The notes beneath the pieces were generated by a model. It was given only the letters and a program-made list of their open reading frames with translations. It was not told where the DNA came from and did not search any database. The position numbers were made by a program, and so were the translations under genes. Shown here piece after piece: positions 55,293 through 64,000 of a stretch of DNA of 64,000 nt. Every line of letters begins with the position of its first letter. Position 1 is the stretch's first letter. This DNA comes from Falsiroseomonas selenitidurans (GTDB lineage: Bacteria; Pseudomonadota; Alphaproteobacteria; Acetobacterales; Acetobacteraceae). Where the stretch lies: positions 1-64,000 of the forward strand of contig NZ_JAAVNE010000028.1 in NCBI RefSeq assembly GCF_012103215.1, in the 5' to 3' direction.

Positions 55293-56354
55293 ATGCCGCA
55301 GGTCCTGGTGCTGGGCGGCGGCCAGGCCGGACTCGCCGCCGGCTATTTCCTGCGCCGCGCCGGGCTTTCCTTCCAGCTGCTGGATGCCGGCCCGGCACAA
55401 GGCGGCGCCTGGCAGCATGGGTGGGACACGCTCACCCTGTTCTCCCCGGCGCAGCACAATGCGCTGCCCGGCTGGGCCATGCCGCCGCTGCCCGGGGGCG
55501 GCTTTCCCGGCCGCGACGCCGTCATCGCCTACCTCGCCGCCTATGAAGCGCGCTATGCCATCCCGGTGCTGCGCCCGGTGCGGGTCACCGGCCTGCATCG
55601 CGCGGCGGCGGGGCTGCGGGCGGAAGCCGAGGATGGGCGAAGCTGGACCGCCCCCGCCGTGATCAGCGCCACCGGAACCTGGAGCGCGCCGCACCTGCCG
55701 GACCTGCCCGGCCGCGCCCGCTTCGCCGGTCGGCAGATCCACTCCGCCCAGTATCGCCGGCCGCAGGATTTCGCCGGGCAGCGCGTGCTGGTGGTGGGCG
55801 GCGGCAATTCCGGCGCACAGGTGATGGCCGATCTGGACGGCCACGCGGCGGCGCTGGCCTGGGTGACGGAACGCCCGCCGGTGTTCCTGCCGCCGGAGGT
55901 CGATGGCCGCGTGCTGTTCGAACGCGCCACCGCCCGCTGGCAGGCCGCCCGGCAGGGCCTGCCGCCGCCGGAGGGCCTGCCGGCGGGCGGGCTCGGCAAC
56001 ATCGTGCAGGTGCCGGCGGTGGCGGCGGCGCGGGCGCGCGGGCTGCTGGAAGGCAGGCCGCCCCTGGCGCGGCTGGAGGCCCGGGGCGGCGTCTGGCCGG
56101 ATGGCGCGCGGTTCGAGGCCGACGCGATCATCTGGTGCACCGGATTCCGCCCGGCGCTGGACCATCTGGCGCCGCTGGGGCTGGAAGCCGGTCCGGCCGG
56201 CGCGCCGGTGGCCGTCACCGCCTCCGGCCGCTGCCTGGCGGAGCCCAGGCTCTGGCTGCTGGGCTATGGCGACTGGACGGGCGCGGCCTCCGCCACCCTG
56301 GCGGGCGTGACGCGGGCGGCGCGGCAGGTGGTGGCGGAGATCGCCGCCACCTGA
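55293..56354 (+). CDS. ArsO-like flavin-containing monooxygenase
   Basis: A 353-aa protein with VLVLGGGQAGLAAGYFLRRAGL (FAD site), QGGAWQHGWDTLTLFSPAQHNALPGW, a central NADPH site VLVVGGGNSGAQVMADL, and CTGFRPALDHLAPLGL near the end. The GGAWQHGWDSLxLFSP stretch is what I recall of ArsO-type flavin monooxygenases that accompany ars operons. It starts 2 bp after the MFS stop. Its reaction is unproven; an NADPH-dependent oxidation of a thiol-binding or organometalloid substrate would fit the cluster. Confidence 0.8.
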   Translation: MPQVLVLGGGQAGLAAGYFLRRAGLSFQLLDAGPAQGGAWQHGWDTLTLFSPAQHNALPGWAMPPLPGGGFPGRDAVIAYLAAYEARYAIPVLRPVRVTGLHRAAAGLRAEAEDGRSWTAPAVISATGTWSAPHLPDLPGRARFAGRQIHSAQYRRPQDFAGQRVLVVGGGNSGAQVMADLDGHAAALAWVTERPPVFLPPEVDGRVLFERATARWQAARQGLPPPEGLPAGGLGNIVQVPAVAAARARGLLEGRPPLARLEARGGVWPDGARFEADAIIWCTGFRPALDHLAPLGLEAGPAGAPVAVTASGRCLAEPRLWLLGYGDWTGAASATLAGVTRAARQVVAEIAAT

Positions 56355-56374
56355 ACCCCACCGCGCTGCCCGGA

Positions 56375-57991
56375 TCACCCCCCCGCCACCGGCAGCAGCA
56401 GCCGTGCCGGATCGGCGCCGCCGCAGCGCAGTGCGAGCGTGATCGGCACGGCCTCCGCCGCCGTCGCCGCGCGGGGATCCGTGCCGGTGCCGGGGTTCAC
56501 CGGATAGGCGGGGAAGCAGGCGCCGGCCAGCGACAGGCGCAGCCGGTCGCCGGGCGCGAGGGTGATGCACAGCGCCCGCAGCCGCAGCCGCACCGGCCCG
56601 CCCGCCAGCACCGCATGGGCCTGGGAGAGGGCGAAGCTGCGCCCCTCCGGCGTCACCAGGCACAGCGTCGCGTTCAGGTCGAAGCTCGGCGCATCCGCCT
56701 GCACCGTCGCCACCAGCTCCGGCTCCCCCACCAGGTCCAGCGGTGCGGCCAGGGGCGCGGTGGTGAGGGCCAGCACGTCGAAGCGCGCATCGATCGCGGC
56801 GCGGTCGCACCAGGCCGGGCCGCCATGATGCAGGCCCAGCGCCGGCACCGGGCGCCAGGGATCGTGCGTCACCCGCTCCCACGCCTCGGCCGCCGGCGGG
56901 GTGGCAGCGAGGCCGCCATCCCGCAGCCGCACCGCGCTGCGGCCATCGCCGGCCAGGAACAGCGGGTGCATCGCCGGCTCCGGCAGCGTGGCGAAGTCGC
57001 GCCAGGCACGCCGGCCGAGGTCGAACAGCCGGACGCGGCAGGCCGCCATCCAGCCTTCCAGCGCCCTGCCCTTCAGCACATGGTCGAACAGCGCCACCTG
57101 CAGGGCATCGACATCGGACACCGCCGCCGGCCCGAAATCGGCACCAGCGCCCAGCGCGGACCAGGCGAGGTGCGGCCAGGGCCCGATCATCAGCCACTGC
57201 GCGCCGCCCGCCGCCGCCCGCGCGCGATAGCCGGCCAGCGTGCCGTCCAGGTGATAGTCGAACCAGCCGCCCACCCAAAGCGCCGGCACATCCGCCTCGG
57301 TGCCCGCCAGCGCCTGCGCCGGGGAGGCGCGCTGCCAATAGGGATGGTCCGCCGGCGCGTCGCGCCACAGCGCGTGGTGGTGCAGGCCGGCATGGCGGTC
57401 CAGCACGGCCGGCGCGGCCGGCACCGGCCCCTGAAACATGTCTGGCCCGGCCGCCGCCAGCTCGGCATGGGAAGCGGCATCGCCGGCGCGGCGCGCCTGG
57501 ATGGCGCCGATCTGCGCCGCCCAGAAGGCATTGCCGGCCAGCAGGAAGGCGCCCTTGTCGCGCGCCTTTTCCCCATGCAGGTCCCAGTTCGCCATGGCCG
57601 GCGCCATCGCCTTCAGCGCCGCCGGCGCCCGCGACAGCGCCAGCAGCTGCGCCGCCCCCTGGTAGGAGAAGCCATACATCGCCACCCGGCCATCGGCACC
57701 GGGCAGGCCGGCGGCCCAGGCGATGGCCTCCGCCCCGTCCTCGGCCTCCGCCGCATAGGCCAGGAAATCGCCTTCCGATGTGCCGCTGCCGCGGACATCC
57801 TGGATCACCACGATGTAGCCCTGCGCCGCGTACCAGGCGGGATGCGCGAAGACGACGGTGGAGGCGATCCGCCGCCCATAGGGCTGGCGCATCAGCAGCA
57901 CCGGATGCGGGCCGGGCGCGGCCGGGCGCCACAGATCGGCATCCAGCCGCACGCCGTCGCGCAGGCGGAGCGAGACGGTCTCCGGCCTCAC
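56375..57991 (-). CDS. CocE/NonD-family alpha/beta hydrolase
   Basis: A 538-aa protein of the X-Pro dipeptidyl-peptidase/CocE type. The N-terminal alpha/beta domain has LLMRQPYGRR, VVIQDVRGSGTSEGDF and the nucleophile elbow GRVAMYGFSYQGAAQLLALS (Ser). The acid and His regions are in WVGGWFDYHLDGT and IGPWPHLAWSA. The C-terminal half is the jelly-roll domain (DRLRLSLAGACFPAYPVNPGTG). It hydrolyses an ester or amide. The start is GTG overlapping the upstream oxygenase stop by 4 bp, so the longer frame (to 58267) is that gene's shadow. Confidence 0.88.
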   Translation of the reverse strand: MRPETVSLRLRDGVRLDADLWRPAAPGPHPVLLMRQPYGRRIASTVVFAHPAWYAAQGYIVVIQDVRGSGTSEGDFLAYAAEAEDGAEAIAWAAGLPGADGRVAMYGFSYQGAAQLLALSRAPAALKAMAPAMANWDLHGEKARDKGAFLLAGNAFWAAQIGAIQARRAGDAASHAELAAAGPDMFQGPVPAAPAVLDRHAGLHHHALWRDAPADHPYWQRASPAQALAGTEADVPALWVGGWFDYHLDGTLAGYRARAAAGGAQWLMIGPWPHLAWSALGAGADFGPAAVSDVDALQVALFDHVLKGRALEGWMAACRVRLFDLGRRAWRDFATLPEPAMHPLFLAGDGRSAVRLRDGGLAATPPAAEAWERVTHDPWRPVPALGLHHGGPAWCDRAAIDARFDVLALTTAPLAAPLDLVGEPELVATVQADAPSFDLNATLCLVTPEGRSFALSQAHAVLAGGPVRLRLRALCITLAPGDRLRLSLAGACFPAYPVNPGTGTDPRAATAAEAVPITLALRCGGADPARLLLPVAGG

Positions 57992-58926
57992 CCGCCGTAG
58001 GTCCGGCGCACCATCTCGTCCATGTGCTCGCCCGTGGTGCAGGGCGCGTAGTGCGGCGGGCCGGCTTCCGGCAGGCAGGTCGGCACGCAGCGCACCACAT
58101 AGTCGCGCCGCGGGCTGTAGAAGGCGGCGCAGGCGTAGCGGCTGCGGCCGCTGGCGGAGCTGCGCACGCGATGCCGGGTGGACTGGTACAGGTCGTTGGT
58201 CCAGCGCCGCACCATGTCCCCCAGGTTGACCACCAAGGTGCCGGGGATCGGCCGGGCAGCGATCCACTGCCCTTCGGCGTTGCAGACCTCGAGACCGCCC
58301 GCATCATCCTGCAGCAGCAGGGTCAGCGCGCCCCAATCGGTGTGCGCCCCGGCACCCAGCTGGTCCAGCGCCGCGTCCTTGGGCTGCGGCGGGTAGTGCA
58401 GCAGCCGGATGGAGGGCTTCACCGCCACGAAGCCATCCGAGAAATAGCTCTCCGACAGATCGAGCGAGAGCGCCACGGCGCGAATCAGCCGATCGGCCAG
58501 CGAGGTCACGGCGCCCTGGTAGGCTTCCATCTGCGCCCGGAAGCCGGGCAGCCCCTCGGGCCATTGGTTGGGCGGGCCGTCCGGCGTCTCGCCGGCGAAC
58601 ATGAAGCTCTCCTTCAGGTCGGGCGGCGCCTGCGCATCCAGGCGCTGGCGCCGCAGCGCCTCATAGCCCCGGTTATGCGCGCCGGGACGGAACTGCACCG
58701 CCATCTTCGCCGCCTCCGGCAGGGCGAAGAAGGCGCGCGCCGCGGCGAACTGCCCCTCCAGCAGCGACTGCGGGATGCCGTGATCGGCGGCGTAGAAGAA
58801 GCCGGTGTCGCGGCAGGCGCGGTGGATCTGCCAGGCCACATCCTTGCGCCGCGCCGGCTCGGCGGAGGTCAGGCCGCCGATGTCGATCACCGGGATCGCC
58901 GCGTGGGACCAGGGTGCGGGGGTCAT
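57988..58926 (-). CDS. Isopenicillin-N-synthase-family 2-oxoglutarate/Fe(II)-type oxygenase
   Basis: The 312-aa protein has IPVIDIGGLTSAEPAR, GFFYAADHGIPQSLLE and the beta-helix core with HTDWGALTLLLQDDAGGLEV (first His and Asp of the iron triad). GTLVVNLGDMVRRWTNDLYQSTRHRV supplies the distal His, and RYACAAFYSP occupies the position of the R-x-S substrate-binding segment, with Ala/Cys instead of the usual Ser context. It likely hydroxylates or desaturates a small molecule. It is the first gene of a coupled pair with the CocE-type hydrolase. Confidence 0.87.
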   Translation of the reverse strand: MTPAPWSHAAIPVIDIGGLTSAEPARRKDVAWQIHRACRDTGFFYAADHGIPQSLLEGQFAAARAFFALPEAAKMAVQFRPGAHNRGYEALRRQRLDAQAPPDLKESFMFAGETPDGPPNQWPEGLPGFRAQMEAYQGAVTSLADRLIRAVALSLDLSESYFSDGFVAVKPSIRLLHYPPQPKDAALDQLGAGAHTDWGALTLLLQDDAGGLEVCNAEGQWIAARPIPGTLVVNLGDMVRRWTNDLYQSTRHRVRSSASGRSRYACAAFYSPRRDYVVRCVPTCLPEAGPPHYAPCTTGEHMDEMVRRTYGG

Positions 58927-59117
58927 GCGGGTGTTCCGCCCCGCCCTTCGCGTCGCATGAAGCAGGCAAGGCGGTGGCGCATCATCCCGGGTCCCCTCCT
59001 GGTGGGCGCGCGGAGCATGCATGTGCCATGCCAGGGACCGACGCCACCGTGGGGTGTATCGGCCACGCGCTCCACAACCCGGAATCGGGTCGCCTTGGCG
59101 CGCGGCCGGCCGGGCCC

Positions 59118-60098
59118 TCAGTCCAGCTTCACCCCCGCCGTCTGCACCACGCGGCGCCACTTGGTCGTCTCGCTGGTGATGAAGGCGGCAAAGTCGCGCC
59201 GGCCGAGGAAGCTCGGGGTGAAGGCCTGTTCGGCCAGCTTCGCCTGGAAATCGGGCTGGGCCAGGATCTTCCCCACCTCCCCCTCGATCCGCGCGGCCTG
59301 CGCGTCCGGCAGCCCCTTCGGCCCGAGCAGGCTGATCCAGCCCACCGATTCATAGCCCTCCACACCCTGTTCATGGATCGAGGGCACGTCCGGGAAGAAG
59401 GGCGACCTGGCGCGGGAGGTGACGCCGATGGCCCGCACCCGGCCATCCCGCACCAGCGGCGTCAGCGCCGCCAGCGTGTCGGACAGGAAGGGCACCTGCC
59501 CCGCCACCAGGTCGGTCAGCGCCGGGCCGGAGCCGCGATAGGGCACATGCGTCAGGCGGGTGCCCGTCATCGCGGCGAACATCTCCACATTCAGATGCTG
59601 CGTCGTGCCGTTGCCGGAGGAGGCATAGAAGATGCCGCCGGGATCGGCCTTGGCCCGGGCGATCAGCTCGGCGACCGTGCGCACCGGGAAATCCCGGTTC
59701 ACCACGAAGAGCTGCGGCACGCTGGCGATCAGGCAGATCGGCGTCATGTCGCGCAGCGGGTCATAGGGCAGGTTGGGGTACAGGCTGGGCGCGATGGTGG
59801 TCGGCCCGCTGCCGCCCATCACGATGGTCAGCCCGTCCGGCGCCGCCTTGGCGGCATAATCCATGCCGAGCGTGCCGCCGGCCCCAGGCCGGTTCTCCAC
59901 CACCACCGGCTGGCCCAGCGGCCCGGTCAGCCGCTCCGCCAGCAGGCGCATCAGCAGGTCCGACCCCTGGCCGGGCGGGAAGGGCATGATGATGCGCAGC
60001 GGCCGCCCCTGCGCCCGGGCCGGGCCGGCGAGCGGCGCGGCGGCCAGGGCGAGGCCGCTGGCGAACAGGTGTCGGCGGGTGGGGAAGGCGGCGATCAT
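59118..60098 (-). CDS. Bug-family tripartite tricarboxylate transporter substrate-binding protein
   Basis: A 326-aa periplasmic protein with a leader RRHLFASGLALAAAPLAGPARAQG. Bug features are IIMPFPPGQGSDLLMRLLAERL, VVENRPGAGGTLGMDYAAKA, FYASSGNGTTQHLNVEMF, LTHVPYRGSGPALTDLVAGQV, and a C-terminal TKWRRVVQTAGVKLD. It binds a carboxylate. The tctA/tctB membrane subunits are not adjacent, as is common for Bug proteins. It is divergent from the lyase gene, 98 bp apart. Confidence 0.9.
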   Translation of the reverse strand: MIAAFPTRRHLFASGLALAAAPLAGPARAQGRPLRIIMPFPPGQGSDLLMRLLAERLTGPLGQPVVVENRPGAGGTLGMDYAAKAAPDGLTIVMGGSGPTTIAPSLYPNLPYDPLRDMTPICLIASVPQLFVVNRDFPVRTVAELIARAKADPGGIFYASSGNGTTQHLNVEMFAAMTGTRLTHVPYRGSGPALTDLVAGQVPFLSDTLAALTPLVRDGRVRAIGVTSRARSPFFPDVPSIHEQGVEGYESVGWISLLGPKGLPDAQAARIEGEVGKILAQPDFQAKLAEQAFTPSFLGRRDFAAFITSETTKWRRVVQTAGVKLD

Positions 60099-60196
60099 GG
60101 GGGCTGGGTCCCTGCGGCGTTGCATGGCAGTAGGATGGAACAGGCCGGTGCCGCGGGGGAAGCACTCTTCGGCGCCGCACAAGAAGGAGCTCCGCC

Positions 60197-61144
60197 ATGC
60201 CCGACGCCAACGCCCCCCCGTCCGGCCCCGTGCTGCCCATCGGCTTCGCCGATTCGCCCGGCCGCAACCGCCGGCTGCGCGAGCTTCTGGCCGGGCCGGA
60301 CCTGTTCCTGGCCCCTGGCGCCTTCGACTGCGTCACCGCCCGCCTGGTGCAGGCCTCCGGCTTCCCGGCGCTGTATGTCACCGGCGCCGGCATTTCCATG
60401 AGCGCGCTGGGCGCGCCGGATGTCGGCGCGCTGTCCTTCGGCGAGATCCTGGACCGGTTGCGCCGCATCTGCGACGTCGTCTCCATCCCCGTCATCGCCG
60501 ATGGCGATACCGGCTATGGCGGCCCGCTGAACGTCATCCGCACGGTGCGGGAGTATGAACGCGCGGGGGTGTCCGGCATCCAGATCGAGGATCAGGAATG
60601 GCCGAAGAAGTGCGGGCATGAGCCGGGGCGCAAGCTGGTCCCGGCGCAGGAGATGCAGATGCGCATCCGCGCCGCGGTGGAAGCGCGGCGGGATGCGGAT
60701 TTCGTGGTGATCGCCCGCACCGATGCCCGCGCCGGGGAAGGCCTGGCGGCCGCCATCGGCCGCGCCCGGCAGTACCGGGAAGCCGGGGCCGACGTGATCT
60801 TCGTGGAAAGCCCGCAATCGGAGGCCGAACTGGCCGATGTCGGCCAGGCCTTCCCGGACGTGCCGCTGCTGGCCAACATGGTCGAAGGCGGCAAGACCCC
60901 GATCCTGCCGGCCGAGCGCCTGCAGGCGCTGGGCTTCCGCCTGGCGATCTACCCCAATGCGCTGACCCGGCTGATCGCCAAGGCCGGCATGGAGATGCTG
61001 GCCTCGCTGAAGGAGACCGGCTCCACCAACGCCGTCTCGGGCAGCATGTACAGCCATGGCAAGCTGTGGGAGCTGTTCGACAACGCCACCTGGCGGGCGC
61101 TGGAGGACCGCTATCTGCGGGTGGAGACGCCGGCCAAGGGGTAG
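60197..61144 (+). CDS. Isocitrate lyase/PEP mutase family carboxylate lyase
   Basis: The 315-aa enzyme has the ICL/PEPM barrel: LAPGAFDCVTARLVQASGFPALYVTGAGI, VIADGDTGYGGPLNVIRTV, and the active-site loop EDQEWPKKCGHEPGRKLVPAQEM with the catalytic Cys. VVIARTDARAGEGLAAAI and LANMVEGGKTPILPAERL follow. It is shorter than AceA and resembles 2-methylisocitrate lyase, oxaloacetate decarboxylase or dimethylmalate lyase members. The Bug gene opposite may import its substrate. Confidence 0.88.
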   Translation: MPDANAPPSGPVLPIGFADSPGRNRRLRELLAGPDLFLAPGAFDCVTARLVQASGFPALYVTGAGISMSALGAPDVGALSFGEILDRLRRICDVVSIPVIADGDTGYGGPLNVIRTVREYERAGVSGIQIEDQEWPKKCGHEPGRKLVPAQEMQMRIRAAVEARRDADFVVIARTDARAGEGLAAAIGRARQYREAGADVIFVESPQSEAELADVGQAFPDVPLLANMVEGGKTPILPAERLQALGFRLAIYPNALTRLIAKAGMEMLASLKETGSTNAVSGSMYSHGKLWELFDNATWRALEDRYLRVETPAKG

Positions 61145-61148
61145 GTGC

Positions 61149-61460
61149 TCAGCCCTTCTGGGCGATCTCGCGGTGCTGGCGGACCACCTCCGCCATCACC
61201 CGGCGGATGAACTCCTCGGCGAAATCCTCATCCAGCCCGGCGCGGGTGGCCGCTTCCCGCAGGCGGGCGACCTTCGCCTCCTCCCGCGCCACATCCACGG
61301 CATCCAGCCGGTGCCGGGCCTTGAGCTGGCCCACCGCCCGCGTCACCCGGAAACGCTCGGCCAGCATGGCGACCAGGGCGGTGTCGATGTTGTCGAGGCT
61401 GCGGCGCAGTCGCCAGAGGTCCTCCGGTGCGGCCTGCTCGGTCGCGGATTCGTTGGGCAT
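61149..61460 (-). CDS. Chorismate mutase (AroQ type)
   Basis: The 103-aa protein is an all-helical single-domain chorismate mutase: LRRSLDNIDTALVAMLAERFRVTRAVGQLKARHRLDAVDVAREEAKVARL followed by EFIRRVMAEVVRQHREI. It has the conserved Arg and Lys residues of the AroQ fold that bind chorismate. It converts chorismate to prephenate for Phe/Tyr. It converges on the lyase gene with 4 bp between the stops, and lies 93 bp after the amino-acid ABC operon. Confidence 0.9.
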   Translation of the reverse strand: MPNESATEQAAPEDLWRLRRSLDNIDTALVAMLAERFRVTRAVGQLKARHRLDAVDVAREEAKVARLREAATRAGLDEDFAEEFIRRVMAEVVRQHREIAQKG

Positions 61461-61553
61461 GGGATGCTGCCGCCTTCTCGCCTGATGCTGCGTCGGGGGT
61501 AGCAGAACGCCCCCGGGGCCGGGAAGGCAAGACCCCGGCGGGAAGCGGCAGGC

Positions 61554-62303
61554 CTACAGGATCTGGCTGAGGAACATCCGGGTGCGGTCGTAGCGGGGGG
61601 CGGAGAAGAAATCGGCCGGCGCCGCCTGCTCCACGATCTCGCCCTGGTCCATGAACACCACGCGGTCCGCGACGGTCCGGGCGAAGCCCATCTCATGCGT
61701 CACCACCACCATGGTCATGCCGGTGGAGGCCAGTTCCACCATCGTCTCCAGCACCTCCTTGATCATCTCGGGGTCGAGCGCGCTGGTGGGTTCGTCGAAC
61801 AGCATGATGCGCGGCGCCATGCACAGCGCGCGGGCGATGGCGACGCGCTGCTGCTGGCCGCCGGACAGTTGCAGCGGGTACTTGGCCGCCTGTTCGGGGA
61901 TGCGCACCCGTTCCAGATGCGCCATGGCAATCCGCTCCGCCTCCACCTGCGGCATCTGCCGCACCCAGGTCAGGGCGAAGGTGCAGTTCTCCAGCACCGT
62001 CATGTGCGGGAACAGGTTGAAGGACTGGAAGACCATGCCGGTCTCCCGCAGGATCGGCGCATCCCGCTTCGGCTCCCCGCACAGCGCCTGGCCATGGATG
62101 CGGATGTCGCCCTTCTGATGGCGTTCCAGCTGGTTGATGCAGCGGATCATGGTGGATTTGCCGGAGCCGGAGGGCCCGCAGACCACCACGCGTTCGCCTT
62201 CCGCCACCGCCAGGTCGATGCCCTTCAGCGCCTGGAAGGTGCCGTACCACTTGCTGACGCCGACCAGCTCGATCGCCGGGCCGCTCCTGCCTGCCGGGTT
62301 CAT
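61554..62303 (-). CDS. aapP: Amino-acid ABC transporter ATP-binding protein (AapP/GlnQ type)
   Basis: A 249-aa ATPase with Walker [11 protein letters not shown]-loop [16 protein letters not shown], signature [15 protein letters not shown] and Walker [21 protein letters not shown], then the H-loop [17 protein letters not shown]. It energises the AapQM permeases. The start ATG at 62303 overlaps the AapM stop by 4 bp; the longer frame that continues upstream is the shadow of aapM. Confidence 0.95.
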   Translation of the reverse strand: MNPAGRSGPAIELVGVSKWYGTFQALKGIDLAVAEGERVVVCGPSGSGKSTMIRCINQLERHQKGDIRIHGQALCGEPKRDAPILRETGMVFQSFNLFPHMTVLENCTFALTWVRQMPQVEAERIAMAHLERVRIPEQAAKYPLQLSGGQQQRVAIARALCMAPRIMLFDEPTSALDPEMIKEVLETMVELASTGMTMVVVTHEMGFARTVADRVVFMDQGEIVEQAAPADFFSAPRYDRTRMFLSQIL

Positions 62304-63643
62304 CGGCGCTGCCCCGCGCCCAGCCGGCGTTCCAGGTTGATGCTGTACTGCGACATCAGGAAGCAGAAGACGAAGTAGATCATCGTGATGAAGAAAAAGG
62401 GCTCGATGAACAGGCCGAGCCAGCGGGTATCCTCGCCCACCGCGCGCGACATGCTGAGCAGGTCGAACAGGCCGATGATGGAGACCAGCGTGGTGTCCTT
62501 GAACAGGCCGATGAAGTTGCCGACGATGGAGGGGATCATGATGCGCAGCGCCTGCGGCAGGATGATGAAGCCGGTGGACTGCCAGAAGCCCAGCCCCATG
62601 GCGGCCGCCGCCTCGTACTGCCCCTTCGGAATCGCCTGCAGCCCACCGCGCACGATCTCCGCCATATAGGCGGAGGCGAACAGGCAGACCGCGACGATGG
62701 CGCGCAGCAGCCGGTTCACCTCCACGCCGGCCGGCAGGAACAGCGGCAGCATGGTGTTGAACATGAACAGGATGGTGATGAGCGGGACGGAGCGGAACAG
62801 CTCGATGAAGGTGACGCAGAACACCCGGATCAGCGGCATCTCGGACCGCCGGCCGAGCGCCAGCAGCACGCCGGCGGGCAGCGAGAAGGTGATGCCGATG
62901 CCGGAGATCACCAGAGTCAGGAACAGCCCGCCCCAGAGCCGCGTCGGCACCTCCACCAGCTCCAGCGGCAGCACCAGGGCCAGCGCCACCAGATACAGCG
63001 CCAGCAGCGACGCCTGGCCGATCCGCGCCGCCCTGGCGTCGTCGCGCGCGCCCAGCAGGCGGGCCATCAGCGCGCCGAAGGAGATGCCCCGGCGCATCTC
63101 GGCCAGCGCCGTCAGCCAGCACCACAGGAAGGCCGCCAGCCCCAGCGCGATGGCCGCGGTCCACACCACGCCCTTCGCCCCGCCCATGAACAGGTAGGAG
63201 GCCAGCAGCGGGAACAGCAGCACCAGGCACAGGCCGATGGCGACCTTGGAGCGCACCCGCGGCAGCCACAGCGGCAGCGCCCAGGCCACCAGCAGCACCG
63301 CGCCCAGGTCGATGCGCCAGGCCTGGTCCTTCGGGTACAGCCCGTAGATCAGGTTGGGGATCCAGGCGGCGACGCCGGGCCAGCAGGCGCCGGCGCGGCC
63401 CACCATGTCCAGGCATTGCCGGCGGTTCTCGGCCTCCCACACCGCCTTCACCAGCGCCCAGTCCAGCACCGCCGCGACGGTGACGTACAGGATCCAGGCG
63501 CCGAGGAAGGTCAGCAGGGCGTTCGGGACGGAGGAGAACAGGTTGGCGCGCATCCAGCCCACCGCGCCGATGCTGCTGGGCGGCGGCGGGTCGGCGGGCT
63601 TCGGCGCGAAGACCAGCGGTTCGGGGCGCGTCGCATCGGACAT
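62300..63643 (-). CDS. aapM: Amino-acid ABC transporter permease (AapM/BztC type)
   Basis: A 447-aa membrane protein, longer than GlnP-type permeases because of several extra N-terminal helices, as in AapM/BztC. The ABC permease domain is C-terminal, with [22 protein letters not shown], the EAA-like [54 protein letters not shown]. The start at 63643 (MSDATRPEP) lies 1 bp from the aapQ stop; an in-frame start at 63682 would overlap it. Confidence 0.93.
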   Translation of the reverse strand: MSDATRPEPLVFAPKPADPPPPSSIGAVGWMRANLFSSVPNALLTFLGAWILYVTVAAVLDWALVKAVWEAENRRQCLDMVGRAGACWPGVAAWIPNLIYGLYPKDQAWRIDLGAVLLVAWALPLWLPRVRSKVAIGLCLVLLFPLLASYLFMGGAKGVVWTAAIALGLAAFLWCWLTALAEMRRGISFGALMARLLGARDDARAARIGQASLLALYLVALALVLPLELVEVPTRLWGGLFLTLVISGIGITFSLPAGVLLALGRRSEMPLIRVFCVTFIELFRSVPLITILFMFNTMLPLFLPAGVEVNRLLRAIVAVCLFASAYMAEIVRGGLQAIPKGQYEAAAAMGLGFWQSTGFIILPQALRIMIPSIVGNFIGLFKDTTLVSIIGLFDLLSMSRAVGEDTRWLGLFIEPFFFITMIYFVFCFLMSQYSINLERRLGAGQRR

Positions 63644-63644
63644 C

Positions 63645-64000
63645 TCAGCGTTCCCGCAGCAGGATGCGTCGGTTGTAGGCATTCAGCGCGAAGGAAACGA
63701 TCAGGCTGACCACGCAGTAGAAGCCCATGGTCATGGCCACGATCGGGATCGCCCGGCCGGACTGGTTCAGCGAGGTGTTCATCCAGACGCTGACGAGGTC
63801 GGGGAAGCCGATGGCGATGGCCAGCGAGGAATTCTTCGTCAGGTTCAGGTACTGGCTGATCAGCGGCGGGATGATGACGCGCATCGCCTGTGGCAGGATG
63901 ATGAAGCGCATGGTGCGCGAGGGCTTCACGCCCAGCGCCCGCGCCGCCTCCGTCTGGCCGTGGCCGACGGATTGGATGCCGGCGCGCACGATCTCCGCGA
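63645..64000 (-). CDS. aapQ: Amino-acid ABC transporter permease (AapQ/BztB type), C-terminal part (cut by window edge)
   Basis: The visible 117 residues are the end of an ABC permease: EIVRAGIQSVGHGQTEAARALG (EAA loop), then FIILPQAMRVIIPPLISQYLNLTKNSSLAIAIGFPDLVSV and a last helix ending AYNRRILLRER. The NLTKNSSLA segment is typical of AapQ/BztB. The rest, plus the aapJ binding-protein gene expected upstream, lies beyond the right edge. Confidence 0.92.
   Translation of the reverse strand, partial: AEIVRAGIQSVGHGQTEAARALGVKPSRTMRFIILPQAMRVIIPPLISQYLNLTKNSSLAIAIGFPDLVSVWMNTSLNQSGRAIPIVAMTMGFYCVVSLIVSFALNAYNRRILLRER

Noticed and set aside
55101-58307. A 1068-aa minus-strand frame covering the flavoprotein and hydrolase area
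   Set aside because: Shadow of plus-strand MFS/monooxygenase genes and of the out-of-frame hydrolase; no domain in its translation.
61554-63440. A long frame suggesting an ABC permease-ATPase fusion
   Set aside because: The N-terminal part is aapM read out of frame. The true ATPase starts at 62303, overlapping the aapM stop by 4 bp.

Overview
The window is 64 kb of very GC-rich DNA packed with genes. Intergenic gaps are short, start/stop overlaps (ATGA, GTGA) are frequent, and convergent genes often end within 3-6 bp of each other. The gene content points to an alphaproteobacterium, most likely an Acetobacteraceae member of the Roseomonas type. This placement is an inference from the smc-dsbA-dciA-mutY block, the ccrM-rnhB pair (GANTC methylation), the aap-type amino-acid importer, the Bug-type binding protein and the codon bias. 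No rRNA, tRNA, CRISPR array, IS element or prophage was seen.

Layout. 0-12.3 kb is core and housekeeping: smc (cut by the left edge), a DsbA-like oxidoreductase, dciA, mutY, a chemoreceptor, bioY, a pair of REP-like palindromes, ccrM, rnhB, a cupin, then a small operon of a methyltransferase and two selenodomain-type transferases facing a PA0069-type radical SAM gene. 12.3-18.1 kb is a minus-strand carbohydrate ABC operon (binding protein, two permeases, ATPase) with a malate/lactate-type dehydrogenase and a 60-aa membrane protein at its end. 18.4-20.8 kb has a short stress-domain protein, a DauA-like D-amino-acid dehydrogenase and a threonine/serine dehydratase. 20.9-24.0 kb is the glyoxylate-shunt locus: aceA, a downstream micro-gene for a peptide made of two near-identical 19-residue repeats, and a divergent ScfR/RamB-type regulator. 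24.1-28.4 kb has motB-motA and a hybrid sensor kinase with a duplicated PAS domain.

28.5-38.5 kb is accessory. It contains a GH8 glycosidase gene followed by two overlapping genes of unknown family. Beyond it lies a locus with two perfect FNR-type boxes (ATTGAT-N4-ATCAAT): one lies between GH8 and a small secreted protein, the other between lldP-pfkB (leftward) and a half-length Usp, ldhA and an orphan GvpL/F gene (rightward). Together these look like an oxygen-responsive lactate and glycolysis module. 38.5-42.7 kb is a giant secreted beta-propeller/5'-nucleotidase with RTX repeats. 43.1-52.3 kb is a complete RND efflux operon (NodT-type outer-membrane factor, adaptor, two MdtB/MdtC-like pumps). 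52.4-56.4 kb is a translationally coupled cluster of a PadR regulator with a Cys pair, a flavoprotein with a Cys-rich tail, an MFS transporter and an ArsO-like flavin monooxygenase, possibly for metalloid or thiol-reactive compounds. 56.4-61.1 kb is a catabolic set (CocE-type hydrolase, 2-oxoglutarate/Fe(II)-type oxygenase, Bug binding protein, ICL/PEP-mutase-family lyase). 61.1-64 kb has chorismate mutase and an aapP-aapM-aapQ operon cut by the right edge.

The least explained items are the repeat peptide after aceA, the two unknown proteins behind GH8, the two-box FNR locus, and the PadR/Cys-tail cluster. Functions below are read from the sequence and recalled family features. No database search was run.
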